Assembly (NCBI RefSeq): GCF_002763455.1
Contig: NZ_NIXK01000002.1
Location: 62,001 to 126,000 of the forward strand
DNA from: Lentibacillus sediminis
GTDB lineage: Bacteria > Bacillota > Bacilli > Bacillales > Amphibacillaceae
Length of the DNA stretch: 64,000 nucleotides
Direction: 5' to 3'
Made by a program: the position numbers and the translations under genes. Shown here piece after piece: positions 36,544 through 47,002 of the stretch (position 1 is the first letter of the stretch; every line of letters starts with the position of its first letter). Below the pieces are notes generated by a model. The model did no database searches, had not been told where the DNA came from, and saw only the letters and a list, made by a program, of their open reading frames with translations.

Positions 36544-36880
36544 ACTGCGAACTAATCCACCGCTCCGGAAATACCCCTCGCTTTCCGCGGGTGGCTGGTG
36601 AGCCTCCTCGCGCTGTCGCGCTGCGGGGTCTCACCGATGCCATTCCTCCCGCAGGAGTCTCGGGATATTTCCTCCGCTGAGAATGTGCTTTGCAACTTTC
36701 TCACATTTATAATCATAACAGCTATTCACTTTGTTAATGGTTGATTGGAGCGGAGGGCATCCGACTCCTGCGGGAAGAAAAGCCTAGGCGAGACCCCGAA
36801 GTGCGCCAGCACAAGGGGGCTCGGCAGCTTCCCGCGGAAAGCGGATGCCCGTAGAGGAAATCAACGAGCACTCTGTCGCA
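36544..36880. repeat. Composite GC-rich repeat, copy A
   Basis: Left unit 36559-36678, conserved spacer, right unit 36740-36865; outer ends ACTGCGA and TGTCGCA are partly complementary. The right unit is closed by GTTGATT/AATCAAC and has a stem GGGCATCCG/CGGATGCCC. The left unit is closed by GGAAATACCCC and GGGATATTTCC. No protein is encoded. It lies between the spoIIIA terminator and the accB promoter. Confidence 0.85.
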
Positions 36881-37028
36881 TTTTTCCATCAACCACGAAA
36901 TAAAAAACAACAAAACATAGGAGAAGAACCTTTTATTTCGCATCGCCTCAGAATATTGCTATAATTGATTAGAGAAGTCTACTCAAGTAACGGTGGCATA
37001 ACATAACCCTGCTGATTTAGAGGCTTAC

Positions 37029-37058
37029 TTGATGTTTGCCGTCTGTTTAGCGTAGAAT
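37029..37058 (+). promoter_or_regulatory. accBC promoter
   Basis: TTGATG (37029-37034), 18 bases, TAGAAT (37053-37058), about 57 bases before accB. Confidence 0.55.
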
Positions 37059-37072
37059 GTTAATAGGAGTTA

Positions 37073-37089
37073 TTAGTACCTAATGATAA
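37073..37089 (+). promoter_or_regulatory. Possible FapR site before accB
   Basis: TTAGTACC followed by TAATGATAA just after the promoter. The left half equals the FapR half-site TTAGTACC; the right half is only half conserved. FapR represses fatty-acid synthesis genes in this group. Confidence 0.3.
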
Positions 37090-37114
37090 TGGAGAATGAA
37101 GGGGTGCAGAGAAG

Positions 37115-37618
37115 ATGTTAAAAGTACAGGAACTGCGGGAAATTATTAAACTGGTGGATAACTCGGACATCAGCGAATTCACCTATGAAGCAGATGGGAC
37201 AACCATCTCAATGAAAAAATTACAAGAAAATAAATTAGTTGTGCAGCCGGAATCCAATACGCCTGTCACCGAAACACCAAGTGTGCCGGAAGTAAAGGAA
37301 GAGCCTGTCAGAAAACAGGAAGAAGTGCCAACTGCCAAGCCGGAAGCAGAAACAACTGAAGCCAAGCAGACAGATTATGATTACGAAATTGTTTCTCCGA
37401 TGGTCGGTACCCTTTATGCGGCATCCTCACCGGAGGCAGATCCGTATGTCTCCACTGGAAGCAAAGTGGAAGCAGACACGGTCGTCTGCATCGTGGAAGC
37501 AATGAAATTATTTAACGAAATTGAAGCGGAAGTAAACGGGGAAATCGTGGAGGTTCTGGCCGAAGACGGAGAGCTTGTAGAGTACGGACAGCCGTTATTC
37601 CGAGTAAAGAAGCAGTAA
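37115..37618 (+). CDS. accB: Biotin carboxyl carrier protein of acetyl-CoA carboxylase
   Basis: 167 residues. N-terminal helical part, a variable P/E/T-rich linker (about 47-88) and the C-terminal biotinyl domain with [13 protein letters not shown], where the Lys carries biotin. It starts the malonyl-CoA step of fatty-acid synthesis together with AccC and AccDA. Confidence 0.95.
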   Translation: MLKVQELREIIKLVDNSDISEFTYEADGTTISMKKLQENKLVVQPESNTPVTETPSVPEVKEEPVRKQEEVPTAKPEAETTEAKQTDYDYEIVSPMVGTLYAASSPEADPYVSTGSKVEADTVVCIVEAMKLFNEIEAEVNGEIVEVLAEDGELVEYGQPLFRVKKQ

Positions 37619-37631
37619 GGGGATGGAAGAA

Positions 37632-38990
37632 GTGATAAAAAAACTGTTGATTGCCAACAGAGGAGAAATAGCGGTACGGATTATCCGCGCATGCAAGGAG
37701 CTGGACATCGAAACCGTTGCCGTTTATTCAGAAGCGGACAAAGAAGCATTGCATGTGCAACTGGCGGATGAAGCATATTGTATCGGTCCGACATCCAGTA
37801 AGGACAGCTATTTAAACTTTACCAATATCATGAGTGCAGCAACGCTGACAGAGGTGGACGCGATTCATCCCGGTTACGGTTTTCTGGCTGAAAATGCCGA
37901 TTTTGCCGAGATATGCAAGGCTTGCAACATAACTTTTGTTGGGCCGACCCCGGAAGCGATCCAGAAAATGGGGATCAAGGATGTGGCACGGGATACCATG
38001 AAAGCAGCAAATGTGCCGATTGTGCCAGGCTCTGACGGAATTATTGCCAGTGAAGAGGAAGCAGTAGAGGTTGCTGATTCGATTGGTTATCCGGTGATTA
38101 TTAAAGCGACTGCAGGCGGCGGGGGAAAAGGGATCCGCGTAGCCCGGACAGAAGAAGACTTGATCAAGGGGATCCGCGTCACCCAGAAGGAAGCCGAGAC
38201 AGCATTTGGCAATGCGGGTGTTTACTTGGAAAAATTCATTGAAGATTTCCGTCATGTAGAAATCCAGGTGCTTGCCGACAGGCACGGAAATGTTGTCCAC
38301 TTGGGGGAGCGGGATTGCACCATTCAGCGGCGTCTGCAAAAGCTGATTGAAGAAAGTCCCTCCCCAGCCTTAACACCGGAAATCCGCGAAAAAATGGGGG
38401 AAGCAACCGTTAAAGCGGCAAAAGCAGTCGATTACGAAGGCGCCGGCACCATTGAGTTTATTTTTGACCGAAAGACAAAAGATTTTTACTTTATGGAAAT
38501 GAATACAAGAATTCAGGTGGAGCATCCGGTGACTGAAATGGTAACAGGAATTGATCTGATCAAAGAGCAAATCAATATTGCCAACAATGAACCGCTGTCG
38601 TTTGCGCAGGAAGATATTGAGTTTGACGGGTGGGCCATTGAATGCAGAGTCAATGCAGAGAATCCGTTTAAAAACTTTATGCCTTCCGCCGGGGAAATCA
38701 GCATGTATCTTCCGCCGGGCGGTTTAGGTGTACGAGTGGATTCTGCTGCTTATCCCGGTTATCAGATACCTCCTTATTATGATTCTATGATTGCCAAATT
38801 GATTGCATACGGCAAGACTCGCGACGAAGCGGTCAAACGCATGAAGCGCGCACTTGATGAATTTGTCGTGGAGGGCGTCTATACCACCATTCCATTCCAT
38901 CGGTCGATCATGGAACACGAGGTGTTTCAGCAAGGCGACTTTAATACGAATTTCCTGGAGGACCATCCGATTTTGGAAAAAAAGGAATAG
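37632..38990 (+). CDS. accC: Biotin carboxylase subunit of acetyl-CoA carboxylase
   Basis: 452 residues. ATP-grasp enzyme that carboxylates biotin on AccB. Starts [17 protein letters not shown] when the GTG at 37632 is used; the ATG at 37623 touches the AAGGGGA ribosome binding site and is unlikely. The Gly-rich ATP loop [12 protein letters not shown] and the [14 protein letters not shown] motif are present. It follows accB by 13 bases. Confidence 0.95.
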   Translation: MIKKLLIANRGEIAVRIIRACKELDIETVAVYSEADKEALHVQLADEAYCIGPTSSKDSYLNFTNIMSAATLTEVDAIHPGYGFLAENADFAEICKACNITFVGPTPEAIQKMGIKDVARDTMKAANVPIVPGSDGIIASEEEAVEVADSIGYPVIIKATAGGGGKGIRVARTEEDLIKGIRVTQKEAETAFGNAGVYLEKFIEDFRHVEIQVLADRHGNVVHLGERDCTIQRRLQKLIEESPSPALTPEIREKMGEATVKAAKAVDYEGAGTIEFIFDRKTKDFYFMEMNTRIQVEHPVTEMVTGIDLIKEQINIANNEPLSFAQEDIEFDGWAIECRVNAENPFKNFMPSAGEISMYLPPGGLGVRVDSAAYPGYQIPPYYDSMIAKLIAYGKTRDEAVKRMKRALDEFVVEGVYTTIPFHRSIMEHEVFQQGDFNTNFLEDHPILEKKE

Positions 38991-39040
38991 ATTTTGTTTG
39001 AACATCCTCTTAAAGTACAAATGACGAGGGAGTTGAAGAT

Positions 39041-39424
39041 ATGAACGAGCAACCACTATTGCATGTAAGTGATGAGGCCGGCTTGGGGACGGTCGAAATC
39101 GCACCGGAGGTTATTGAAGTAATTACTGGAATAGCTTCCGCGGAAGTGGACGGTCTTTTTGCGATGCGGGGCAATTTTGCATCTGGTGTGGCTGAGCGAT
39201 TTGGCAAAAAAGCTCATAATAAAGGCGTGAAAGTGGAGCTGACAGAAGACGGGATCATGATTGATCTGTATGTCATTCTCCATTTTGGCGTATCCATTCC
39301 AGAGGTGGCGCAGAACCTGCAGACAAATATAAGGCAGACACTGAAAAGCATGACTGCATTGGAGATTGCCGAAGTGAATATTCATGTCGTCGGTATGCAA
39401 ATGGATGCAGAGGATACAGAATAA
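39041..39424 (+). CDS. yqhY: Asp23/Gls24 family protein YqhY
   Basis: 127 residues with the family core VEIAPEVIEVITGIASAEVDG and IDLYVILHFGVSIPEVA. In B. subtilis loss of yqhY disturbs acetyl-CoA carboxylase control and leads to accBC-related suppressor mutations, which fits its place after accC. ACGAGGGAG precedes ATG. Confidence 0.92.
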   Translation: MNEQPLLHVSDEAGLGTVEIAPEVIEVITGIASAEVDGLFAMRGNFASGVAERFGKKAHNKGVKVELTEDGIMIDLYVILHFGVSIPEVAQNLQTNIRQTLKSMTALEIAEVNIHVVGMQMDAEDTE

Positions 39425-39431
39425 AAGCAGG

Positions 39432-39460
39432 GGTCAAAAGATGCGTTCTTTTGACCTTAC
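39432..39460 (+). terminator. Hairpin after yqhY
   Basis: GGTCAAAAG (39432-39440) pairs perfectly with CTTTTGACC (39448-39456); the tail TTACTTTATTTC is only moderately T-rich, so termination may be partial. Confidence 0.6.
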
Positions 39461-39553
39461 TTTATTTCTTTCGCCTCGTCCGGCCTTTCTGGCATTGCCC
39501 GGCTAATCGTGATATGATTTACCTGAGATATGGATGAAGAGGAGTTATGGAAG

Positions 39554-39916
39554 ATGAACCGACATGCGGCAAGAGAAAAAGCATTTCAGCTCTTATTTCA
39601 GCTGGATATGCATGATCACGATACCCGGCCGGAGCCAGAAGAAAACGACCCATTCCTGCGAACCTTGGTGGAAGGGGTGAGAAACTCCAGAGAAGAAATA
39701 GATACGACCATTTCACAGCATTTGGAAAACTGGTCTTTCACCCGCATTGCCTCCGTAGAGAAAACGATTTTGCGGATTGCGACCTATGAAATCAAATTTT
39801 TGGAGGATATTCCGCAAAATGTCTCCATTAACGAAGCAATTGAGTTGGCAAACCGTTACGGGGATGAAAAGTCCGGCAAGTTTATTAATGGTGTTTTGGC
39901 TAAAATCATTGCATAA
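39554..39916 (+). CDS. nusB: Transcription antitermination factor NusB
   Basis: 120 residues, all helical. [18 protein letters not shown] and the C-terminal [15 protein letters not shown] are typical. It binds boxA RNA with NusE (S10) in rRNA antitermination. The ATG at 39554 follows GAGGAG. Confidence 0.95.
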   Translation: MNRHAAREKAFQLLFQLDMHDHDTRPEPEENDPFLRTLVEGVRNSREEIDTTISQHLENWSFTRIASVEKTILRIATYEIKFLEDIPQNVSINEAIELANRYGDEKSGKFINGVLAKIIA

Positions 39917-39928
39917 AGGAGGAGAAAC

Positions 39929-40783
39929 ATGCCAGCAGAAATCATCAGCGGAAAAGAACTGGGGAACGAATTACGGCAGGAAATGAAAAAGGAAGTGGAC
40001 CAACTTAAGAATAGCGGGCTTACTCCTCATTTAACGGTGATTATCGTGGGGGACAACCCTGCTTCCAGATCCTATGTCAGAGGAAAAGAGAAGGCGTCCG
40101 ATACTGTCGGCATTTCCTCGGAAGTAATCGAGCTTCCATCATCTGTAACAGAAGAAGAACTGCTTGGACTAATTGATCAAAAAAATCGTGACGCGAGTGT
40201 GCACGGAATTTTAGTCCAGCTGCCGCTGCCGGAACAAATCAGAGAAGAAAATATTATTGTTGCAATCGATCCGGCTAAGGATGTCGATGGCTTCCACCCA
40301 ATCAACATCGGCCGGATGATGACAGGGCAGGATGCACTCTTGCCATGCACTCCTTATGGCATCATCACAATGCTGAAATCAAGAAATATTCCGATCGAAG
40401 GCAAACACGCAGTCGTAATTGGACGAAGCAATATTGTCGGTAAACCTGTCGGGCAGCTGCTGCTTGCAGAAAATGCCACTGTTACTTACTGTCATTCTAA
40501 AACAGACAAGCTCACAGACTATACAAAAAGCGCCGATATTTTGATCGCCGCTGCCGGCAGAGCAAATATGATTAATAAAGAGCATCTAAAAGAAGGTGCG
40601 GTCGTCATTGATGTGGGGATCAACCGCATGGAAGATGGCTCTCTTACCGGGGATGTGGACTTTGAAAGTGCAAAGGAAATAGCATCATACATTACACCAG
40701 TGCCCCGCGGAGTCGGTCCAATGACCATTACCATGCTGCTGAAGAATACCATTCAGGCAGCCAAAGGACTGGCCAATTCATGA
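39929..40783 (+). CDS. folD: Bifunctional methylenetetrahydrofolate dehydrogenase/cyclohydrolase
   Basis: 284 residues. It interconverts 5,10-methylene-THF, methenyl-THF and 10-formyl-THF with NADP. SYVRGKEKA (with the active-site Lys), QLPLPEQI, and the nucleotide-binding GRSNIVGKPVGQLL are seen. AAAGGAGG precedes ATG; the end overlaps xseA (ATGA). Confidence 0.96.
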   Translation: MPAEIISGKELGNELRQEMKKEVDQLKNSGLTPHLTVIIVGDNPASRSYVRGKEKASDTVGISSEVIELPSSVTEEELLGLIDQKNRDASVHGILVQLPLPEQIREENIIVAIDPAKDVDGFHPINIGRMMTGQDALLPCTPYGIITMLKSRNIPIEGKHAVVIGRSNIVGKPVGQLLLAENATVTYCHSKTDKLTDYTKSADILIAAAGRANMINKEHLKEGAVVIDVGINRMEDGSLTGDVDFESAKEIASYITPVPRGVGPMTITMLLKNTIQAAKGLANS

Positions 40784-42150
40784 AAGACCGATACTTAACC
40801 GTTACCGCTCTCACTAAATATATAAAGCGGAAGTTTGATGCGGACCCCCATTTAAAAGGCATTTGGCTCAAAGGTGAGATTTCCAATTTCAAACATCACA
40901 GCCGCGGACATATGTATTTGACAATCAAAGACAATCAATCCCGCGTGCAGGCAGTCATGTTTGCAGGGAATAATCGCCGCCTCCGGTTCCGGCCGGAAAA
41001 CGGAATGAATGTGCTGATTAAAGGGGAAATCAGTGTCTTTGAGCCGTATGGGCAGTATCAGTTATACATACAGCAGATGGAGCCTGATGGCATCGGTTCC
41101 TTGTACCTGGCTTTTGAACAATTAAAAGAAAAACTGGAGAAACAAGGCTATTTCTTGCCGGAACATAAGAAAAAGCTCCCGGTATATCCCAAGCATATTG
41201 CCATTATTACTTCTCCCACCGGGGCAGCGGTGCGTGACATCCTCACGACCATTCGACGCAGATACCCGATTGTAAAAACGACCGTCATCCCCGTTCTTGT
41301 TCAGGGAGATAGTGCACCGCGCTCGATTGTCGAAGCATTGAGATATGCCGACAGTGGGGGGCTATTTGATACGATTATTCTCGGCCGGGGCGGCGGTTCG
41401 ATAGAAGAACTATGGAGTTTTAATGAAGAAATCGTTGCCGAGGCGATTTTTCAAGCTGCAACACCGATTATTTCTGCGGTGGGACATGAAACGGATGTTA
41501 CAATCAGTGACTTCATCGCTGACCTGCGTGCTCCAACCCCGACTGGCGCTACCGAACTGGCAGTGCCTTCCCAGGTTGAGCTTACTGAAAAAATTCATTC
41601 ACTGGAGCGTGCAGTTCACAGAGAAATGCAGGGGCTTGTCACGGCAAAAGAGCAGCAGTTAAAAAAATTAGAGGGAGCTTACGCATTTCGCTACCCGGCC
41701 ATGTTACTTGAGCAAAAAGAACAACAACTGGACAAATTTGTGGAATCCATCCGGCGCTCTGCGGGGAAACAAGTGATGCAGCAGCAATCCGCCTATGAGA
41801 GCTTAAGGGCACGGTTATTCAGGCAGCATCCGGAAAAAAAGCTGAAGCTGGCAAAACAGCAGCTGTCCAGGGCTGTGAAACAGCAAAACCGCCTGATCGA
41901 GCAGCAGATCGAGGAGAAACGCAGCAATTTGGCTCAGCAGCTGGATAAACTGACTTTGCTGAATCCACTGGAGATTATAAAGCGCGGGTTTGCACTTCCT
42001 TATTCAGCAGAAGGGAACATCATCCGGAATAAAGATCAAGTAGAACCCGAGGACAGAATTACCGTGAAAATCAGTGACGGCAGTCTGGACTGCAAGGTAT
42101 TGGGTATAGAGGAGGCTAACAATGAATCAACAGGAGGAACTATCGTTTGA
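40780..42150 (+). CDS. xseA: Exodeoxyribonuclease VII large subunit
   Basis: 456 residues. N-terminal OB fold (about 1-100), catalytic domain with [21 protein letters not shown]-like [11 protein letters not shown] and [24 protein letters not shown], then long coiled coils (about 270-400) where XseB packs. It degrades single-stranded DNA. It overlaps folD and xseB. Confidence 0.96.
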   Translation: MKDRYLTVTALTKYIKRKFDADPHLKGIWLKGEISNFKHHSRGHMYLTIKDNQSRVQAVMFAGNNRRLRFRPENGMNVLIKGEISVFEPYGQYQLYIQQMEPDGIGSLYLAFEQLKEKLEKQGYFLPEHKKKLPVYPKHIAIITSPTGAAVRDILTTIRRRYPIVKTTVIPVLVQGDSAPRSIVEALRYADSGGLFDTIILGRGGGSIEELWSFNEEIVAEAIFQAATPIISAVGHETDVTISDFIADLRAPTPTGATELAVPSQVELTEKIHSLERAVHREMQGLVTAKEQQLKKLEGAYAFRYPAMLLEQKEQQLDKFVESIRRSAGKQVMQQQSAYESLRARLFRQHPEKKLKLAKQQLSRAVKQQNRLIEQQIEEKRSNLAQQLDKLTLLNPLEIIKRGFALPYSAEGNIIRNKDQVEPEDRITVKISDGSLDCKVLGIEEANNESTGGTIV

Positions 42151-42355
42151 AGAGGCGATGAAGCAGCTTGAGGGGATTGTGGAAAAACTGGAAGAAGGGG
42201 ATGTTCCACTGGAAAAAGCGATTAACTACTACCAGGAGGGCATGAACCTGACTAAAGTCTGCAATGACAAATTGAAAAATGTTCAGGAAAAAATGACACA
42301 GATAATGAATGAGCAGGGAGATCTTGTTCCATTCGAGCTGCAGGAGGAAGAATAA
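42122..42355 (+). CDS. xseB: Exodeoxyribonuclease VII small subunit
   Basis: 77 residues; helical hairpin with [26 protein letters not shown], the conserved XseB core. It begins inside the last codons of xseA. Confidence 0.95.
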   Translation: MNQQEELSFEEAMKQLEGIVEKLEEGDVPLEKAINYYQEGMNLTKVCNDKLKNVQEKMTQIMNEQGDLVPFELQEEE

Positions 42356-42357
42356 GG

Positions 42358-43242
42358 GTGGAAGAGAATTTGAACACATTTATTGAGCATTACAGGAACC
42401 TGGTGGATAAGGAAATAAAGCAGCAGCTGGAAAAACTGCACATTTCAGAAAATCTAAAGAAATCCATGCAGTACTCCATGTATGCTGGAGGGAAAAGGCT
42501 ACGTCCTGTTCTTTTAATGGCCAGTTACGAGACATATGGGAACAATCATTCCAAGGCATTGCCTGTTGCGGCAGCACTGGAAATGATTCATACGTATTCG
42601 CTGGTCCATGATGATCTGCCGGCAATGGATGATGATGATACGCGCAGAGGGATGCCGACCAACCACAAAGCGTTCGGGGAAGCAACTGCGATACTGGCCG
42701 GAGACGCGCTCTTAACGTATAGCTTTGAGATAATCTCCGAATCGATCCAGCTGTCTGCAGAAGAAAAAGCAAAAATAATGGCCATGTTGGCTAAAACTAG
42801 TGGTCCGTCCGGCATGGTGGGCGGCCAGTTTCTGGACATGGAAGCAGAGAATCAGCGGATTACATTGGAACAGCTGGAAACCATTCATACCCTGAAAACG
42901 GGAGAATTGCTGCGTTTTGCTGTTTATGCAGGTGCTTTTCTGGGAAATGCTTCTGAAGAACAATTGAAGCAGCTTGAACAGTATGCCTATTATTTGGGGT
43001 TAATTTTCCAGGTGCAGGATGATATTCTGGATGTTACCGGCGATGCGGATAAGATCGGAAAACCGGTAGGAAGCGATGAAACCAATGCAAAGAGCACTTA
43101 TCCGAAGCTGCTCGGTTTGGAAGGCGCCATTAAGAAGAAAGAAGAATATACGGCGCTTGCCAAAGAGGCATTGCAAAAAGCAGATGCTGGAAATTCTTAT
43201 TTGATGGCGCTTACGGATTACTTTGCCCAGCGAGACCACTAA
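42358..43242 (+). CDS. ispA: Polyprenyl (farnesyl) diphosphate synthase
   Basis: 294 residues. Trans-prenyltransferase with two Asp-rich motifs, LVHDDLPAMDDDDTRRG (about 83-98) and QVQDDILD (about 219-226), which hold Mg and the allylic diphosphate. It joins IPP and DMAPP to farnesyl diphosphate. GTG start at 42358 behind GGAGGA; a TTG 12 bases on is less likely. In most Bacillus dxs comes next, but not here. Confidence 0.94.
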   Translation: MEENLNTFIEHYRNLVDKEIKQQLEKLHISENLKKSMQYSMYAGGKRLRPVLLMASYETYGNNHSKALPVAAALEMIHTYSLVHDDLPAMDDDDTRRGMPTNHKAFGEATAILAGDALLTYSFEIISESIQLSAEEKAKIMAMLAKTSGPSGMVGGQFLDMEAENQRITLEQLETIHTLKTGELLRFAVYAGAFLGNASEEQLKQLEQYAYYLGLIFQVQDDILDVTGDADKIGKPVGSDETNAKSTYPKLLGLEGAIKKKEEYTALAKEALQKADAGNSYLMALTDYFAQRDH

Positions 43243-43282
43243 AGAGGTAAGTTACTAAAAGGAATGGCAGAGGAATAATGCA

Positions 43283-44098
43283 ATGAAAAAAAAACGTGTG
43301 GATGAATTATTAGTGGAACGCCACTTGGCGGAAAATATGGATAAAGCGAAACGGCTTGTCATGGCGGGGCTTGTTTATACAAAAGAGCTCCGTCTCGATA
43401 AGGCCGGTATGCAGGTTGCAGCTGATACCCCGCTGACCGTCAAAGGAAAGGCAATCCCTTATGTTGGGCGCGGCGGGTTGAAAATGGAAAAAGCCCTTCA
43501 AGAATTTTCCATTTCCGCTGCTGGAAAAACAATGCTGGACATCGGATCTTCCACCGGCGGCTTTACGGATTGCGCTCTAAAAAATGGGCTGAAGCTGTCT
43601 TATGCGATTGATGTCGGCTATAACCAATTGGACTGGAGGCTGCGCAATGATCCGCGTGTGGTGGTGATGGAGCGGACGAACTTCCGCCATGTCACCCCTG
43701 AGATGCTGAGGCAAGGTGTACCGAGCCTCGCAGCAGCCGATGTGTCGTTTATCTCATTAACCGTCATACTTCCCGTAATGAAACAGCTGCTTGCAGAAGG
43801 AAGTGATGCCGTGGTATTGATCAAACCACAATTTGAAGCAGACAGGGATCAAGTTGGAGAGAAGGGGATTGTGCGTGATAAACAGATCCACCGGCAGGTT
43901 CTTGAAAAAATAATTGGGTTTGCCCGGAAGCAGTCTTTTGTATTGTTGGGACTCACCCATTCGCCAATCACCGGCGGGGACGGCAATATTGAATTTCTCG
44001 CTCATCTTGGCTGGAAGAAGGACGAACAAATGAAAGATACGACTGTGTATATAGAAGAAACGGTAGAAACAGCACATCAGGAATTGGTGTCCAACTGA
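43283..44098 (+). CDS. yqxC: TlyA-family rRNA 2'-O-methyltransferase/hemolysin-like protein YqxC
   Basis: 271 residues. N-terminal S4 RNA-binding domain (about 1-60) and a FtsJ-like methyltransferase domain with the SAM loop [14 protein letters not shown] (about 79-92), Asp in IDVGYNQL and the catalytic Lys in VLIKPQFE. In related bacteria TlyA methylates 16S and 23S rRNA. It starts 40 bases after ispA. Confidence 0.92.
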   Translation: MKKKRVDELLVERHLAENMDKAKRLVMAGLVYTKELRLDKAGMQVAADTPLTVKGKAIPYVGRGGLKMEKALQEFSISAAGKTMLDIGSSTGGFTDCALKNGLKLSYAIDVGYNQLDWRLRNDPRVVVMERTNFRHVTPEMLRQGVPSLAAADVSFISLTVILPVMKQLLAEGSDAVVLIKPQFEADRDQVGEKGIVRDKQIHRQVLEKIIGFARKQSFVLLGLTHSPITGGDGNIEFLAHLGWKKDEQMKDTTVYIEETVETAHQELVSN

Positions 44099-44136
44099 GT
44101 ATCACGGCAGGCAAAACAGGAAATCGGAGTGGTTAT

Positions 44137-44586
44137 ATGAGTAAAATTCAGCGTCATATCAAAATAAGAGAATTAATCACCGAGCAGGAAATTGATACCC
44201 AGGATGAGCTCGTTGATAGGCTCAAGCAGCTCGGTTATAATGTTACCCAGGCAACGGTGTCCCGTGATATTAAGGAGCTTCATCTTGTGAAGGTTCCCTC
44301 CGCCACCGGCAATTACAAATACAGTCTGCCCGCTGACCAGCGCTTTAATCCTCTGGAAAAACTCAAACGCTTAATCATGGATGCCTTTGTGAAAATAGAT
44401 CATGCCAGCCATTTTATCGTATTGACAACTTTACCGGGAAATGCCCATGCAGTTGGGGTTTTAATTGATAACCTGGACTGGGAAGAAATTATGGGCACCA
44501 TTTGCGGGGATGATACCTGTCTGATTTTATGCAAAACTGAAGAAGATACAGTGAAGATTAAACAGCAATTCCTGGACATGCTATAG
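44137..44586 (+). CDS. ahrC: Arginine repressor
   Basis: 149 residues. N-terminal winged helix with [17 protein letters not shown], linker and a C-terminal hexamer domain that binds arginine ([13 protein letters not shown]). It represses arginine synthesis and activates catabolism. In this family it also sits upstream of recN. Confidence 0.96.
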   Translation: MSKIQRHIKIRELITEQEIDTQDELVDRLKQLGYNVTQATVSRDIKELHLVKVPSATGNYKYSLPADQRFNPLEKLKRLIMDAFVKIDHASHFIVLTTLPGNAHAVGVLIDNLDWEEIMGTICGDDTCLILCKTEEDTVKIKQQFLDML

Positions 44587-44616
44587 CTGGAGGATCAAGG
44601 AATGGGAGGGGAAGAA

Positions 44617-46329
44617 ATGCTGACAGAATTAACCATTCGCGATTTTGCTATTATAAATGAAATATCGCTCACCTTTAATGAGGGGCTGACTGTGCTAACA
44701 GGGGAAACTGGTGCCGGGAAATCAATTATCATTGATGCCGTGCAGCTTTTAGCTGGTGGGAGAGGCTCAGTCGACTTTGTCAGACATGGTACCAAAAGAG
44801 CCGAAATTGAAGGACTCTTTACCATCGACCGGAAAAACCATCCAATTTATGAATTGGGTCTCGAGTACGGCATCGAAATCCAGGAAGAACAAGTTATTAT
44901 GCAGCGGGCAATTACCTCCGGCGGAAAAAGCATTTGCCGGATCAATGGCAAACTGGTTACACTGGCCATATTACGGGAATTCGGCCGAACGCTGATTGAT
45001 ATCCACAGTCAGCATGAAACACAATCCCTGATGGACCCGGCTAACCATTTGCAGCTTTTGGATATGTATGATGAAGCGAATATCAAGAGCACAAAACAGG
45101 AATATCGTTACTTATACGAGAAACTTACATCATTAAGAAAAAAATATAAAAACCTGAACGAAAATGAACAGGAGACGGCACATCGGCTTGATCTTCTGCA
45201 ATTTCAGCTGAATGAACTGGAAGCAGCCAATCTGCAGCCCGATGAAGATGAGACATTGGAGGAAGAGAGCGCATCACTGGTCAATTATGAAAAAATATAC
45301 CAGGCCATTCAGGATGCTTATAACGCGCTGTACGGTGAACAAAAGGGACTGGAGTGGCTTAACATCGCCCAGCAGGCGCTTCAGGACAACCGGGAGTATG
45401 ATCCATTTATTGCGGAGAAAGCAGAAGACGCATCCAACCATTATTATATATTAGAGGAAATGACCTATGATCTGCGCAGTCATTTGGATCAGCTGTACTA
45501 TGAACCCGACCGTTTAAATGAGATTGAAGCCCGCCTCAGTGAAATTAACCGCCTGAAGAAAAAATACGGACCGACCGTTAATGACATCCTCGAATACATG
45601 GCAAAAATAGAAGAAGAAATCGAACAAATCACCAACAAGGATTCTCACCTTTCTCTCCTTGCTGAACAAATTGAGGAAACAGCAAAAGATGCTTACCTCG
45701 AAGCAAAACAAATGCATGATATCCGCAAAAAAGCGGCTGGCGCATTATCAGAGGAAATTCATCAGGAACTAACAGGATTGTATTTGGAAAAGGCTGCTTT
45801 TACAATTGATTTTAGTCAAAAAGAAGCCGCGGACAGAAAAGATGTGCAGCTGCATGAAAATGGTTTTGACTTTATTCGTTTTTTTATTTCCACCAATCCC
45901 GGTGAACCGGCAAAAGAGCTAAGCAAAGTAGCTTCGGGCGGGGAAATGTCGAGAATTATGCTTGCACTTAAAAAAATATTCGCCCAGCATCAAGGAGTGA
46001 CAAGCGTCATTTTTGATGAAGTGGATACAGGTGTCAGCGGGCGTGTAGCCCAGGCGATTGCCGAGAAAATTCTCCAGGTATCCAGTGAATCCCAAGTTCT
46101 GTGCATCACCCACTTGCCACAAGTCGCAGCAATGGCTGATACCCATAAACTGATTGAGAAACAAGAAAGGAACAACCGTACATTCACCTCCGTTTCCGAA
46201 TTGCCGGCCGAGGGCCAAATGAAGGAACTGGGCAGGATGATCACCGGAACCAAATTGACGGATACAGCAAAAGAGCATGCCAAAGAGCTGCTTGAGATGG
46301 CAAATGCGTTTAAGAAAAAGATGAAATAA
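44617..46329 (+). CDS. recN: DNA repair protein RecN
   Basis: 570 residues. SMC-like ATPase for double-strand break repair. Walker A GETGAGKSIIID at about 29-40, coiled-coil arms (about 150-370), ABC signature VASGGEMSRIMLA and Walker B TSVIFDEVDTGVSG. The ATG at 44617 follows GGGAGGGG; an ATG at 44602 lies upstream of that site. Confidence 0.96.
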   Translation: MLTELTIRDFAIINEISLTFNEGLTVLTGETGAGKSIIIDAVQLLAGGRGSVDFVRHGTKRAEIEGLFTIDRKNHPIYELGLEYGIEIQEEQVIMQRAITSGGKSICRINGKLVTLAILREFGRTLIDIHSQHETQSLMDPANHLQLLDMYDEANIKSTKQEYRYLYEKLTSLRKKYKNLNENEQETAHRLDLLQFQLNELEAANLQPDEDETLEEESASLVNYEKIYQAIQDAYNALYGEQKGLEWLNIAQQALQDNREYDPFIAEKAEDASNHYYILEEMTYDLRSHLDQLYYEPDRLNEIEARLSEINRLKKKYGPTVNDILEYMAKIEEEIEQITNKDSHLSLLAEQIEETAKDAYLEAKQMHDIRKKAAGALSEEIHQELTGLYLEKAAFTIDFSQKEAADRKDVQLHENGFDFIRFFISTNPGEPAKELSKVASGGEMSRIMLALKKIFAQHQGVTSVIFDEVDTGVSGRVAQAIAEKILQVSSESQVLCITHLPQVAAMADTHKLIEKQERNNRTFTSVSELPAEGQMKELGRMITGTKLTDTAKEHAKELLEMANAFKKKMK

Positions 46330-46341
46330 GCATCTGCAGGA

Positions 46342-46367
46342 AAAGCCAGGACAACTGGCTTTTTTTA
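46342..46367 (+). terminator. recN terminator
   Basis: AAAGCCAG (46342-46349) pairs with CTGGCTTT (46355-46362), then a T run. Confidence 0.85.
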
Positions 46368-46401
46368 GTTAAGATTATTTTCTAATCGCAATAACTATAG
46401 A

Positions 46402-46754
46402 ATGCGACGTAAGTCAATGGGGTTCATGATCGCCGCTGCGGAAATACCCTTCGCTTTCCGCGGGCGCTGGTGAGCCTCCGCGCGCTGTCGCGCTGCGGGG
46501 TCTCACCTATGCTTACCATCCCGCAGGAGCCTTCGGGTATTTCCTCCGCTAATTGTCTGCTTTGTTAAATCAAACAACAGCTATCCACTTAGTTAATGGT
46601 TGATTGGAGCGGAGGGCAGTCGACTCCTGCGGGAAAGCACGAGTCTAGACCTGAGCAGGAAGTGCACTTCTTCCGAGGAGGCTGAAGCCGTGCCCGCGGA
46701 AAGCAACGAGCACACATGTCGTGGGTATTTCCGCAGCGGCTGCCTATGTCGCAG
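46402..46754. repeat. Composite GC-rich repeat, copy B
   Basis: Same two-unit layout as copy A. Left unit 46432-46550 is closed by GGAAATACCC and GGGTATTTCC. The right unit starts with GTTGATT at about 46599. Its right stem arm is missing: after CCCGCGGAAAGC about 20 bases (GGATGCCCGCAGCGGAAATC in copy C) are deleted. The outer ends GCCGCTGCGGAAATACCC and GGGTATTTCCGCAGCGGC are a perfect inverted repeat. The 250 bases after it up to spoIVB hold the spoIVB promoter region, in which no clear sigma-G box was found. Confidence 0.85.
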
Positions 46755-47002
46755 TTTCCATCAATTACGAAATAAATTAGCAATAAAACTTACGATTACC
46801 CTAAGTTAAAAACTTTATTGCTTACTTGCTCTTTTTCATACCATTACACGCCACACAATGGCTATTCACTTTCCAGAGGATTTTTTAAGGGAAATGTTAC
46901 ACATCTTTCTTATCTTTCCCCGGTTTAAATCACATGGGTTTAGGTCAAATTAGAAGTACAGACAACAATGGTATGGGTTAGGAACGAGGAGAGTGAAGTT
47001 GT

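Noticed and set aside
36540-36943. Short open frames across the composite repeats (also at 46.6, 48.5, 51.7 and 52.0 kb)
   Set aside because: They follow from GC-rich palindromes, differ from copy to copy and lack ribosome binding sites; the conserved signal is base pairing, not protein.
46755-47002. Sigma-G or sigma-F promoter for spoIVB
   Set aside because: Expected from B. subtilis, but no pair of boxes with acceptable fit could be found by eye.
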